Notes under the pieces: generated by a model | Told to the model about the DNA's origin: nothing | The model's database searches: none | What the model saw: only the letters and a program-made list of their open reading frames with translations | Origin: Agroathelia rolfsii | Lineage: Eukaryota; Basidiomycota; Agaricomycetes; Amylocorticiales; Amylocorticiaceae | Direction: 5' to 3' | NCBI GenBank assembly: GCA_018343915.1 | Contig: JABRWF010000006.1 | Location: 1,674,001 to 1,738,000, forward strand | Length of the DNA: 64,000 nucleotides | Translations under genes and position numbers: made by a program | Shown: positions 1 to 13,233 of the stretch, piece by piece | Layout of the letters: the number at the start of each line of letters is the position of its first letter | How positions within the stretch are numbered: the stretch's first letter is position 1

Positions 1-729
1 ATAGGCATCTTGCCAGAGATACCCCCAGCCGCATCTCCGAGAACGGAGGGGTCAACGTACACGGTGGGCGTCTCTGCACCAGATGGTACATAAGATCCGG
101 TTGTGGATGAAATGCGGTGCTTGACGTTTGGCCTAGTGAGCGAATCCGTGTGGGTTTCCTTGATGTTGAAGACGATCGGCACGATATCGAGATCAAGCCA
201 AAGTCGGGTACAGATGTTAGGCGACTATGATCGCAGAACCGATAACAATTAATAAATTATTGGTCGACGATCATTCAGAAATAAGTGTTCATACTTCACG
301 GAGGAGACTAAGGGTAACACCGGCGCCCAAGAACTTGCACATGTGCTCTTGCGAGAAGTTCTTGAATGTCCTGAGGACACGTTCCTCGATGAGCTCGCCT
401 GTAGAGCCCTTGGGGTCATAGGGAATCTCAAAGCATGCGAAATCGGTCGCATATACCGAGTCGTGAATCGATATCGCGATCTCGATGCATTTTCCGCCGT
501 TGGTCAGGGCCGAGGCAACGCCTGCCCACATCGGCTATAATGATAGCATATATCCATCCTCAGAGATCGATCATATCATGCTCGCATGGTTGGCTCGCGG
601 ACTTACGGTCAGGGAGGCAAATGTCTGGAGGTTGGGCTTCTGAGCATGGAAGCTCGAGAGCCTGCGCCTGGCAGCCTCACTGGCGATGGACTGGAACGCA
701 GTCTTGTCTGCGACGGGGGATGGGGGCAT
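1..729 (-). CDS. Unrecognised protein, 5' part of a gene cut by the left edge
   Basis: Three exons can be joined. Exon 1 (729-607) starts MPPSPVADKTAFQ and ends at a GTAAGT donor. Exon 2 (534 to about 290) reads PMWAGVASALTNGGK and contains NFSQEHMCKFLGAGVTL. Exon 3 starts near 224 with SPNICTRLWLDLDIVPIVF and is still open at base 1. About 190 residues are visible, with no signal peptide, membrane segment or catalytic motif I know. The phase-consistent joins and even residue composition across exons support a real gene. The start is the first ATG after a TATA-like box 52-61 bases upstream. I do not recognise the family and give no function. Confidence 0.6.
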
Positions 730-780
730 TGTTGTGAGACAAGGATCAGGAGGGATGAAAAGATAGGACGGAAGGTTGGG

Positions 781-790
781 GATTTATAGG
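781..790 (-). promoter_or_regulatory. TATA-like box of the left-edge gene
   Basis: On the minus strand this reads CCTATAAATC, 52-61 bases before the ATG at 729. That is a usual place for a TATA element with a short leader. The assignment is by motif and position only. Confidence 0.4.
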
Positions 791-1456
791 AAATGGGAAT
801 GGGAATAGGCCTCGGACTGTGGGGTAGATTCTGTTCCGCCCTATTTGAGGAGCAGAAACCACGCCGAAGACCAAGACCTTTAAAGGTCATTGGAGCCGGT
901 CTACGGCACAAGTCTAGGACGCCCAGAAGATGAACTTCTCCATGAGGCAGGGGCATGTCCTCTCTCTCATGGATCAGGAGGTACACCAAGAAGACGTCGA
1001 TAAACCAACAGGAACAAATCTATCGTTGATGCAGGCTATGAGATGTTCTATCATACACAGGGTTATACCCAAAAATGCATAGTCTCGATGGAAAAGATAG
1101 TCAAACGTGCTGTCTGACAGGGCGGCCTTGCTGAACGCACGAGGATAGAAGACATGGGTATCTCAATTCATCCAAGACCATGTCTGATGGATATCTCAGC
1201 AAAATATGATCGCGAAGTTCTGTCTTTTCTGCTCATTCTTGCCAACCCTGCACACCTCATCAAAACCGAGGACAAATCAGTATCCTCCTTTGCCTTATCT
1301 ATAAAATTTGATCTATATTGTGTGTACACAAAAAGGGCCCGTACTTTTATTCTGATACTCCTGACAGATCAGCCTGCTACGAATTTAAAGCAATAACAAT
1401 AACGTCATATATACATATATATATGTTTAATCAATTCAGAAGACAAACATTCTTTT
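791..1456. other. Intergenic: upstream region of the left-edge gene and 3' flank of the transporter
   Basis: About 670 bases with no convincing coding exon. It holds the promoter of the minus-strand gene that starts at 729. The part near 1380-1456 is AT-rich (TATATACATATATATATG near 1409-1425) and is probably 3' flank of the transporter. Short open frames here have no family-like composition. Confidence 0.5.
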
Positions 1457-4084
1457 TCATGCAAAGTTCTCTCCTTCACAAGCTTCCGTCGTCTCTCCGG
1501 CGAGGTTGGTGTTGTCTACCGCATTTTGTTTACCGCCAAGGTACCAGTCAGGCATTAGCAAAGATATAATCACGGGGAATACCGCCAGCACGGTTGCCGT
1601 AATCACCATCGTCCGCATGGTGTCACTGTAGGCTGTAAGAATGATCAGCTTCTGGAGACCGAGGCGCGGACACATAATTGGTATTTACCATCAATGGCAC
1701 CTTCCCGAATAGGATTTCCGCGAGGGTAGAATGAGACCGTCGTGATACTGTCGAAGAGCGCCGCACGTTCGGTCGCATTCAGAGAAGGCAAATACTTCTC
1801 CAGGTTTTTGGGCATAGTGTTGGCCCACAGAGCACCCGCTGCAGATCATGATCAATTGATTGTCTCCGAGGGGTATGAGGCAAAATGCCAGATATAGCTA
1901 TAAAACCTACCGACGGCGGTGCCGACACTTCCACCAATTTCAGTTAACAGAAGCACAATAGCAGTGACCATGGCTACATCTGCGTGTGGAACTGAGGCTT
2001 GGGCGCCCACCTGGAGACATACCGCGGAGAAGCCTCCTCCAAACCCTTGCAAAATTTGTGTCCAAACCAGCTCCGCGGTCGACCCATTCGCGCCTCTTGA
2101 GTGGATCATAATCCCGCAACCCAGAAGACGGACGCAGAGACCGAAGACAAGGATCCATTTGTAATGGCGGAAGAGTCCCATAAGGGCACCAGCTATGATG
2201 CCGAAAACGGTCAGGGCCACACTCTGGGTTTCTACGAAGTACGTAGCATCGAGAAGCGACCTGCGTAGAGAAACTATGAGTATATGCTTTCACAGCATTT
2301 GAATGAAAGAAGCCAACCATGGCTTGACGATGATAATAAAAGAATACAAATACGTGAATGTAAGATAGAAGGAAACCTATATAGGGTTTTAATGAGACGA
2401 TGACCCTTCAATTGCCGTAGAATAAACCGCACATACAAAATCAAAGAAGCCAATCAAAGATGCGCCAACCACTGACCAGTTCTTGAGGTGCCTCCACGGA
2501 ATGACAGGATGTTGAGCATAACGTAAGTCCCACGCGGCAAAAACAGGTAAAAGAAGACCTCCAACAACAATCATCGCGATGATAGAACCTTCATGTGCAT
2601 ACAAAAAAAGAGGAATCATCAGTAAATATTCACCTGTGAAGATCAGAACGTAGTTTTTATGAATTAATTTACCGTTCTTCCATCCGTCTTTTACGGTCGT
2701 AGACAATGTGAGCGGCAATAGAATCAAGGCCACAGCAGCTCCAAGGAGGATAAGGCCGATGACGTCCAATTCACTTGCAATCTTAAGAGCCTTCCTGGTG
2801 AATCCTTGATTGTTTGATCCTTGGGCGGCGCTTCCATTGGACGGCTTGACCATCCCTAGACGCTTGGCCTTCCTCTCGGCCCATAAAAGGGTGATTATAA
2901 GAGGAGAGAGCGAAACGGGGATCAAGATAGCAAACATCCCGTCTTTTTTATTTTATTTTACGCCCATCAGTTTCATTACCATTGCAGATAGCGTTAAAAA
3001 AAACAACTCACATCCCCAACGCCAACCCGCATGCTTGATAACAGCAGCGGAAACATTTGAACCAATGAAGGCATTAATGATGAAAGGAAGCGAAGTCAGT
3101 GATGAGACCAAACCACGCCATTTGAGAGTTGTGATGTCCGCAATGATGATTTGCGTAAGAAGCTGGAGACCGGTATAACCACTAAAGGGGATATATGAGG
3201 TCAATGTGGATTTGAGTAGAGGAGAGAGTGCGGTGTGTAAGAATATACACACATAGCATAAAGGATGATTCCACCGGCTACAGCTCCAATACTTTGAGCT
3301 GAAGCAATAACAATATAACCTATCATGTAGTTTGAGTATGCGTCATTCAGAGGACAAAAGGTGTGTCTATGTACCGATAACATAGAAACATACTGCAAGT
3401 AGAGCATATCAGATAAGCTCTTTGATGGAAAAGAATACACACGAAGCGATGACTCACAAACTATCGTGTATGCATAACCACGTGAAGATATGTCTGCAAC
3501 TTTGGCAATAACAGGCTTTCCGACGGCAACTAGAGAGGCAGGTGAGTATCGCTGTGAGCAAATGGGTAGAAGGCATGCACTGACTTATAATAGCTTGAGC
3601 CACCTGGATGGAGGAGATCAGGGTGTGTTCTTCGAAGTAAGATGTAGCATAGGCGAGGTAGGTGTAGGTTGTTTGTCCATCCAGAGAATAAATGTAGCAT
3701 GCGAGGCTCAACCTATAGGGTACATAAGTTGGTATGTGTGGCTAGAGAAACATTCGTAGTACGAACCCAATAAATAAGAACCACTTTGAGTAGCCCCTAT
3801 AAACCTTGTGGGTCGCCTCGACCGTTTTGACGCCCACGGGCTCGTCGACTCGCACATGAAAAGCGCTGGACTCCGGCGCATGTTGGATTTTGGCCACCGA
3901 GTTTGGGGACGTTGGTCGGGAATCTTCGTGTTTCCGGGACAAAGAAAGAGCGTCCATGGTCAGTGCTCACACTTTTTGTGGCTGAGGAGGAAAACCAAGG
4001 GAGGCGGAACTCTGGGAGCGTCCTACAGAGCAACTTACCAGGGTCCTCAGTACTTATGGCTTCATAGGCGAAGCCCGGAGACAT
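1457..4084 (-). CDS. Siderophore-iron transporter (MFS, SIT family)
   Basis: A multi-pass major facilitator expected to import ferric siderophores by proton symport at the plasma or vesicle membrane. The hydrophilic N-terminus ends in GVKTVEATHKVYRGYSKW, the usual lead-in to the first membrane helix of this family. Then follow SLDGQTTYTYLAYATSYF, a segment with GYIVIASAQSIGAVAGG, and LLTQIIIADITTLKWRG, all SIT-type. The C-terminus has EKYLPSLNATERAALFDS and ends near GKQNAVDNTNLAGE. There are about eight exons. Two starts are possible: ATG at 4084 (MSPGFAYEAISTEDP, joined by a short intron to the next exon) or ATG at 3957 (MDALSLSRKHEDS). I prefer 4084 weakly. No siderophore synthetase is in the window, so it may import siderophores made elsewhere. 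Iron-type GATA sites upstream fit iron-repressed expression. Confidence 0.88.
3408..3416 (+). promoter_or_regulatory. Third iron-GATA-type motif, inside a transporter intron
   Basis: A perfect ATCAGATAA (consensus ATCWGATAA of the Urbs1/SreA/Fep1 GATA repressors). It lies just before the ACTTGCAG acceptor of an intron in the siderophore transporter. One such nonamer could occur by chance; it is noted because two more lie in the promoter. Confidence 0.3.
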
Positions 4085-4136
4085 TGGCTAAAGCAGAATG
4101 TAGGAGGGAGTGACCTAGGCGGTGCACTGTTGTCAT

Positions 4137-4145
4137 ATCAGATAA
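4137..4145 (+). promoter_or_regulatory. Iron-responsive GATA factor site 1 (ATCAGATAA)
   Basis: Perfect match to ATCWGATAA, the known binding consensus of fungal iron-sensing GATA repressors (Urbs1, SreA, Fep1). It lies 53 bases before the ATG at 4084, or 180 before the alternative ATG at 3957. With the second copy at 4167 it suggests the transporter is repressed when iron is plentiful. Confidence 0.65.
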
Positions 4146-4166
4146 GATCGTGCCACTTTTCGGCTT

Positions 4167-4175
4167 ATCTGATAA
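4167..4175 (+). promoter_or_regulatory. Iron-responsive GATA factor site 2 (ATCTGATAA)
   Basis: A second perfect ATCWGATAA, in the same orientation and 30 bases from the first. It is embedded in the near-palindrome TTATCTGATAA, so GATA is presented on both strands. Paired sites about three helical turns apart are typical of genes under these repressors. Confidence 0.65.
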
Positions 4176-4642
4176 ACCCTTGGCATTATGATCCGAGCCT
4201 CGGCCGTCTGCTGCTGTCTTTGCAACAAGCACCTAACATCGCATTGCATCCTGACTCTGCTGGATACGTTGGCTATGCTTGAAAGAATGAGCATTAAATA
4301 GCTTCAAGTGGGGATGTAAGTTCTAATACCATTTACACAACGACAAGCAAACCGAATGAAACCGCACATGTACCTTTCACACGAAAACAATGTGCCTAAC
4401 GCTTGTATGACAAACTACGGACAAAAATATGGCTTTAGCCGAACTTGCCCGACCTTCCCAATTTTTTCTTACCGCTCCAGACAAAATTTAAACTGTCTAG
4501 GTCGGGCATGTTCCTTTGGAAGAAATCCACCGAGCATCTAGAAAACTCGATCTAACTAAAGCCTCTGCCAGTCCGGAGCCGAAAGTACCTACTCAGCGCG
4601 TGAATTATTGGTCTCGCGGCTGACGCGATAATCGGAGAATGA
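4176..4642. other. Intergenic: transporter upstream region and ALKBH1 3' flank
   Basis: About 470 bases without a convincing exon. It lies between the iron-GATA sites and the stop codon of the AlkB-type gene, both genes being on the minus strand. A plus-strand frame at 4356-4541 shows no family features and is taken as chance. Confidence 0.5.
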
Positions 4643-6163
4643 TCATGTGTGATCGCTGATGGGATTGAATCCCTTAGGGAACACCTGCCGGACATTGATA
4701 TTGATGCGAGTGGTGTTCATGTATTTTGCGTAGGGTTTCCAGGTGTCATGATCATGCGTCTCTGCCGCGGATTCGAAGGATGCATGTAAATGCGCAGATA
4801 GAGTGTTTTCAAGAATCCTTGGGACTCCTGTTTATCTTCATTGAGTGTCTGAAACAAAGAGAGAGAGAGAGAGAGAGAGCTAAGATAGAAGTACCGTGGT
4901 ATGCGCGTCTACACGCTGGCCCGGCCATAATGATGACATCTCCGGATTGTAGAAGAATTGGTGTTGGTTTGGTCTCTCTAGTGAGACCACCGATAAGAAA
5001 AATGGCGGAATTTCCGAGACTACATCTCGTCAAATTAGAAAAAGAGAGTACACCAAGCCGATAACATCGTGGGACTCACGATATGGAGACAAGTGGTGAG
5101 GTGGCGCAGACTTCTGAGCGATCAACATGCCCCATAAGTGTATCCTGCCATTTAATTAAGATATGGTGAGATTTATCATTCTCTTGTGGCGAACCTTAAG
5201 TTGGTAGAAATTAACTATCCCAGCGTCAGGTTCTGAATGAAAATCGGGGCATAAGCGAAACCGAATCTAGGGAGAAGAAACGTATGTACCGTATGTTTCA
5301 TCCCAAGAGCCCCAATCAGGACCTGAAGCCCCCCAATCGGCGTTGTCCTTGGATGAACCAAAGACATCCTTCCAGCTCACCAACCGTACGACATCACGGC
5401 ACAGATCTCGAACTGTCTTGTCAATAGTGCCAGGTCCCTTGGTAAAATCATATTGTTTGCTACCCCAGTGATACGACCATCCGATATTTGCCCATCGTAA
5501 TTTTGGAAGTAACTCAGTTGCTGACAGAGCTGTTACAGTCGATGAAGGTGTAGGAGGCGGTTTAGATTGAGATGCTAGCATCTGGTATGTTTCAGGGGAC
5601 GCGGGCTCATTAGATATCAGTTTTCTAGGGCCAGAGTTTGGATCTGCTTGTGTCTCCTGGCTAGCCTTCGGTTGGATCGCAGATTGAGGCGAATGCAAAT
5701 ATTCCTCCCAAAGACCTCGTAAGGGCATAGCATAGTGGGCGTCCAGATTAGTTTCATTAGGATGGCAGGCATGTTCTGAAAGGGCCCATCTAATCAGATG
5801 TCTCTGCTTTTCATGAGATAAATATCCAGGTAATATAACCAATCCTACGACTCTAAGTCAAGACATCGACCGTCCAACTAAGCAAGTTTGCAGACCCGCA
5901 CCAGGAATATCAAGAAATATAAAAGCATTTGATGATCCACAGTGCTTCAGAGATATTAACTTGCATCGTGTACTTGCCGTAGGATCTAGGTTATCAAAAT
6001 CCACTACATCTGACAAATCTGGAGGAGGAAACCGAGACTTGTAGTATTTCTCAGCAGCTCTGAACGGCGTCCAATCAAGGTCAGCATTTTTTGCCTTGTT
6101 TCTCTGGGCAAGTTTCAGGGTCTTTTTGTAAGCCGAGGACGACGTAGCAGCTGCGGCAGCCAT
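4643..6163 (-). CDS. AlkB homolog 1-type Fe(II)/2-oxoglutarate dioxygenase
   Basis: ALKBH1-family oxidative demethylase; animal relatives act on tRNA and DNA in nucleus and mitochondria. The N-terminus (MAAAAATSSSAYKKTLK) is followed by GLVILPGYLSHEKQRHLI and LLPKLRWANIGWSYHWGSK, the nucleotide-recognition region of the family. The catalytic core follows over several short exons: EPDAGIVNFYQLKDTLMG, then HVDRSE (the iron-binding HxD), LGNSAIFLIGG, SGDVIIMAGP, the distal His in YHGVPRILE, and the 2-oxoglutarate arginine region TTRININVRQVFPKG. It ends at FNPISDHT with stop at 4643. All catalytic residues appear intact. An intron here carries a GA microsatellite. The start lies 249 bases from that of the divergent LETM1 gene. 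Confidence 0.88.
4858..4879. repeat. (AG)11 microsatellite in an ALKBH1 intron
   Basis: A run of AG dinucleotides. On the gene strand it is CTCTCT and serves as the pyrimidine-rich part of the intron before the exon starting GVPRILE. Confidence 0.85.
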
Positions 6164-6412
6164 GATGATGACTGTCTATTAATTAAAAGATTTCAAGTTC
6201 AAGTTCTGGTGGTCGACTCGGAGTCAACACCGTTGGTCCGGCAGCGGGCCGTGACGCAAAGGGCACGGCGGTGGCGGTGGCAAAAATACGCTTGACCTTA
6301 TAACTTGCACCTGCACTTCAAGTAGACTGGGCAAGCAGCATACACTGGTATATCCTACGAGTACTGATATCTACGCTTTAATAAACCGCCCCTGGTCTTC
6401 ATCTACATCCTT
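6164..6412. promoter_or_regulatory. Divergent promoter region between ALKBH1 and LETM1 genes
   Basis: 249 bases separate the two start codons, so both promoters must overlap or lie back to back. The centre (about 6215-6290) is GC-rich and the side next to LETM1 is pyrimidine-rich, as in many fungal leaders. I see no strong TATA box for either gene. Confidence 0.6.
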
Positions 6413-8648
<2,236 letters not shown>

Positions 8649-9026
8649 ATGGCTCGCGCAATTTGTTAGACTTGATAGTTATTCAAATGCTACCTAATTC
8701 CACGACTCAGTCACTTTAACTATTTCCATTAATTACATTTAAACATCCCAACTAGCCTTCTCTCGTTCGTGACATATATCAGTGGGTGCTGATAAGACAT
8801 ATTACCAAAAATATGTACAACTGTATAAGTGAAGATAAAATAACGTAAGGATAATCCAGATGCTACGAGGGGATGATGGGGCAAGCATAACGTAGGTTTC
8901 GCAGTGTTGATATATCGAATCTTATCAAAGTAGACACCAACAGATAACTTATACAACGTGTGTCTGAACAGTTTGCTCCACTTGTACGTTGATTCTCACC
9001 TAAGTTGCAGAGAATGGGGTCAACGT
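8649..9026. other. Intergenic between convergent genes
   Basis: 378 AT-rich bases between the LETM1 stop and the stop of the first DUF6534 gene, presumably the two 3' untranslated regions. Nothing else seen. Confidence 0.5.
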
Positions 9027-10950
9027 TCATTGCTGCTCGCGAGAGAGTTGGTGGTAGCGACTAACCTGGCCAGGTGACGAAGCCAAATCCCATTCCCCTG
9101 ATATATTTTTGGCTTCTTTGAGCGAATCGCCTTCGTCCCTCTCTGTGTCTGGGGACGGTCCAGAAGGGGGAACCGGGTTGATGACATGGACCGAGCGAAT
9201 TCCATTGTTATGATTCATCACTGTAGTTTGACGATCACCACTTCGGGAGCTACTAGGGTTGCGAGTGCCAGTGAAAAGGGGAATCTCTTGAACGCCTGCT
9301 CCAGTGTGCAGTTCCCGTAGCCTACGCCGAGCGTGCAAGCTTGCCAAAAATGAGTTGGAATACACTGCGTAAACGTTTGTATATACGTGATCATGATGAG
9401 CTTAAATGAGCTCCACTTTTTTTGATAAATGTGCTTACGTTTGCTGATCACAAAATGCGCTCCGAGAAAGATGAGATTGTTCATGCTGAGCCACTAGATA
9501 AAGAGAAGGTTTGAGATGCACTTATGGACCTGAAGACGGAACTTGGACTTACACATATCAGAGATGCAATCGTTCCCGCACTTGTCAAAGCGCCGTTCTC
9601 AACAGAATGTCTGATGAGCGTAGTAAGGATATCGTCCGTCCTGATTACATAGTAAATAATTAAGGATTTTAATTTCATCCTTTTGGTACAACTGATGTGA
9701 AGGTTACCGTTTTACGCCATTTCGACCCTTTCGTAAAAGGGTAAAGATTGATGCGGTGATTAAGACATCAGCGATAGCCGAAGCACTGAGACCCATGGTA
9801 AACAACCACTGTGAGCATTGTTAGAAATCGTCGCACTTTTGGCTGTCAAAAGCTATGATGACGCACTCCATCATTGTTCTTGAAAGCCATGAATGTGTGT
9901 TGATGGATCCTGGCAAACGGGGGCTCAGTGCATAGTCGCGATGTATGTGTCATTTGGCTGCTTACATGGAGGCGGTACTTCCTATGAGAGTCACATTAGA
10001 TGCATAATATATTAGGATAATGGATTGACGCACCAAATGCCGATGCCATTCTAATCAATGCGACAGTCGCAATAGGTACTGGGAGCAGAAAACCCCTACC
10101 GCTTACTAGCAGAGCCGTTAGCATAATGTAATTATCAACGATGATGCTATACAGACATTGATAGACCCGGAATGCAAAGAAGCTAAGAGGAGCGCCACAG
10201 GGTCAGTTATTATCTGTTAACACGGAGAATGAGGATAGCACACGCACCATTGTATGCAAAAAGTTGATATAGCCTGATTATTTATGCGTAGTCAGATATC
10301 TTTACCCGGTAATCAGTGGGACAAAGGCATACTGTAAGTGCGACGGATACCTGAAGAATCAATCAGCATATTTGTTCCTCAATGGTCGCACGAGATTCAC
10401 TTGCCGCTATTGGCCTATACGGTATACAGTCATGAATTGAAAATAAGTCGATTTCCAGATGTTCGTATAAGAGATATGTTTGCATACCATCTGATGTAGC
10501 TTATGTTATCACGTAATCCAAAGTCCTGAATGAAGTACCCCCAGAGTGATGCCAAGATCAACGCCGTGTGGATCAGGTCAAGGGACCTGTTAATGAATAA
10601 CATAAACCAGATTTCTAACTGAGGTAAAGGCCGATCTGCCTACCACACAAGAGACACCTGGAATACGACATCCATAAGCATTCTATCGATTGCATACAAA
10701 TGATGATAGCACATACCATAGCTTTCAGAGAGATAGAATCTTTAGAAAAGAGTTTAAAGTAATGTGCACACTGATGTCCTAGCACACCCGTTAAGCTAAG
10801 GGGATGGAATGAACGTGGGGTTAGCTATGTCGATTCCAGTAGAAATCTATTTTGTTACCATAGTGCAATCATACCACCAATCAAGATGGCACCAAACGTA
10901 TTAGCCACGTTGGTAGATTCTATGGCCTCCAGAAAAATATTCATGTTCAT
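9027..10950 (-). CDS. DUF6534-type multi-pass membrane protein, copy 1
   Basis: Member of a basidiomycete-expanded family of unknown function with about seven membrane helices. The start MNMNIFLEAIESTNVANTFG leads into AILIGGMIALC, the family's first helix. Later exons give LTGVLGHQCAHYFKLF, SLDLIHTALILASLWGYF and the DUF6534 core ILTTLIRHSVENGALTSAG, followed by NNLIFLGAHFVISK and VYSNSFLASLHARRRLRE. The hydrophilic tail is about 85 residues long and ends SREQQ. Roughly nine or more small exons are needed, so inner splice sites are uncertain. The ends are firm: ATG at 10950 and stop at 9027. A related gene in the same orientation starts at 15064. Function is unknown. Confidence 0.8.
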
Positions 10951-13233
10951 GCTGCCGGCGAGAGGCCTCAGTGGTCGAAGGAAAGGACGAGCAGCGTCAC
11001 TAGTTTTGATGAATGAATGACGGAGAGAGAGGAGGGCAGACCGAGAGGTGTCGGGCTATACGAATTCATCGGGTTTAAGTAGCTACCATGAAGACGAGGC
11101 CCATTTGGCCCAGTTTAGACGCCTTGAATATTGAGGAATGCACAATGACACAGACGTGATGTTGATCTGAATCGTGCGCTTAGTTTGGGTAGTCCTGTCG
11201 GTGCATGGTCCGCTGACCCGCTTTTAGTGCCTTCACTTCTCAGCGGCTCAGCCACGATTGCCGTGCCTTTGATAGAAACATGTTAGCATTGTAAAATCAG
11301 TCATGGGGCGACTGGAAGATAGAGATAGCCGGGTCGCCGTAGCTCCACTAGGGCACGAACACTTGCGCGTGTATCGTATTTCGTGTCGTCGCTTACAAAC
11401 CGGAATCCATCTTCTTAAGGAGAAGTTTCCAAATCAGACCAAACGTAGTGTTTCGGGCTGGACTGATAGACTTTGTAACCAACCAGTTGATTCCCTGAGC
11501 ATTATTAGCTTAGCAAGAATACTGATACATCGTTGATAACCGGGCTGCAACATTAATGCGGACATTTTGCCAAGCGCTCTACAGCTACTGCGAGTGAGGG
11601 GACTTGAAGCTTGAAGTCTTGCCTTGAACATCAACTTGAACCGAAGTAAGGGGAAAGATTCCGTTCTTCAACCTGATTCCAGCTCTCTACCCCCACTTCC
11701 CGACGGACCGGCATGCGCATGCCAGTGGCGAGAAGAGCAATAAAATTCGGCAGCAAACACACAGCAACCTCAAAATAATTCGATACAAAATTTTCTGTAT
11801 TGCGCTGGAGAGTAGAACTAAGCCAGCGGACAAATCGGCATAACCCTTCGCAACACTCCAGGGACTGGCATAAAAGATCTGCCATCGTCATCCAGAATGG
11901 CGTCCCCTTGATCATCGTGCACTATTGGTGCCATTTAAGTGATATACTTATGAGTGAGCGCAGCGAACGTCGGAGTCTGCCTACCGGAGACTCAAGTCAA
12001 CCCAGAGAAACGTCCAGTCATCATGACATGCACGACACCTCCTTTTTGTCAGTGCGGAACTCAGGCTCCGTGATTTGCTAATACAGTTGCAACGTGTTTA
12101 AAGATAGACAATTCAAAAAAGTCTATGCTCGTTGCAGTCGCATCACGGCTGTGCAACATAAGTCGAAGTCTCGAGGGCGGACCAATTGCCAGTAGCTTCG
12201 ATATATTCCTGGTGGCGAATTACTGGCTTGCATATAATGTGTGACATATGCCCAGACTTTTTGCCAATGACAACAACAAAAACTGTGAATGATGATCGAT
12301 GATTGTGGAGGCGCCTCTTAAATTAACATCAAAGTAACTCGAATTTGGAGCAAACGGCAATTTTGATATAATCACATGGTGCATACAATGTAATTCAGAT
12401 CAAGTATGCTATGATGAAAACTATCAGGTTATAGATATGAATATTGAATGGTCAATCTAATTCAAGGGGGAAAAAATGCTGTAGGCCACCACTACATACT
12501 ACTGGCATCGTTCACTCGGCCAGGTCCGATAATGATTTATCCATGTATCGACTATGCTAATCTGTAGGTCTGAAAAAGTCCAAGTTATTTCCCAAATACA
12601 AAATAAATAAATCAAGACTTGACAGAATTCGATATGCCTTGGTCGCCGGACAGACGCAGCCGGCAACATATAGCTTCGGCCTTGAAATATTTTGCTATAG
12701 CTGTCAGCGTCTGACTCTTCTGACTGATGCAAACTGTTGCAGCGCGTGCGTCTGTCATTCTGCGCCAAGACTTGGTAGGGGGACTTGCAATGCGATCATA
12801 TATCATCCATCAGCTAGAACCGTGATTTTTTTTTTTTTTTGACGGCGCCGCATGGAATCATGGTCACGTCCCTCCTCGCGGAGAAAAAGATGTGGCACAA
12901 CTGAATAATTTAATTACTGGTGTTGACATTAACCTATAGCACCTCTATGTATCATTGGTTGTATATGCATGAGTTCCGATCATGAAAGCGTGGATACTAG
13001 TATTCAGAATAGAAATACAGAATCAGAGTATATAGGCAAATAAGTACGGGAAAACTGTATGACGATAGGGTTTCGTTTCCGATATGGAGCAAAATTAAAT
13101 GGAAACATGCGCATAGTGACCTGGTGTGGAGCTTTGTGATCGTAAGAAGCTAGCTTCTCTGCCAAGCACTCTAGTCCTCAATGAAGGTTTGCACAGTGTG
13201 CTGAACACTAATCTTGAGCTCGTTGGTCTAAAA
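10951..13233. other. Large gene-poor spacer between the two DUF6534 genes
   Basis: 2.28 kb in which I find no convincing exons. Open frames at 11303-12081 and 12499-12842 are short, lie on both strands and lack family features or matching splice sites. There is a T run at 12827-12840. It may include the promoter of copy 1 (ATG 10950) and decayed DNA. I see no terminal repeats or transposase motifs. Confidence 0.5.
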
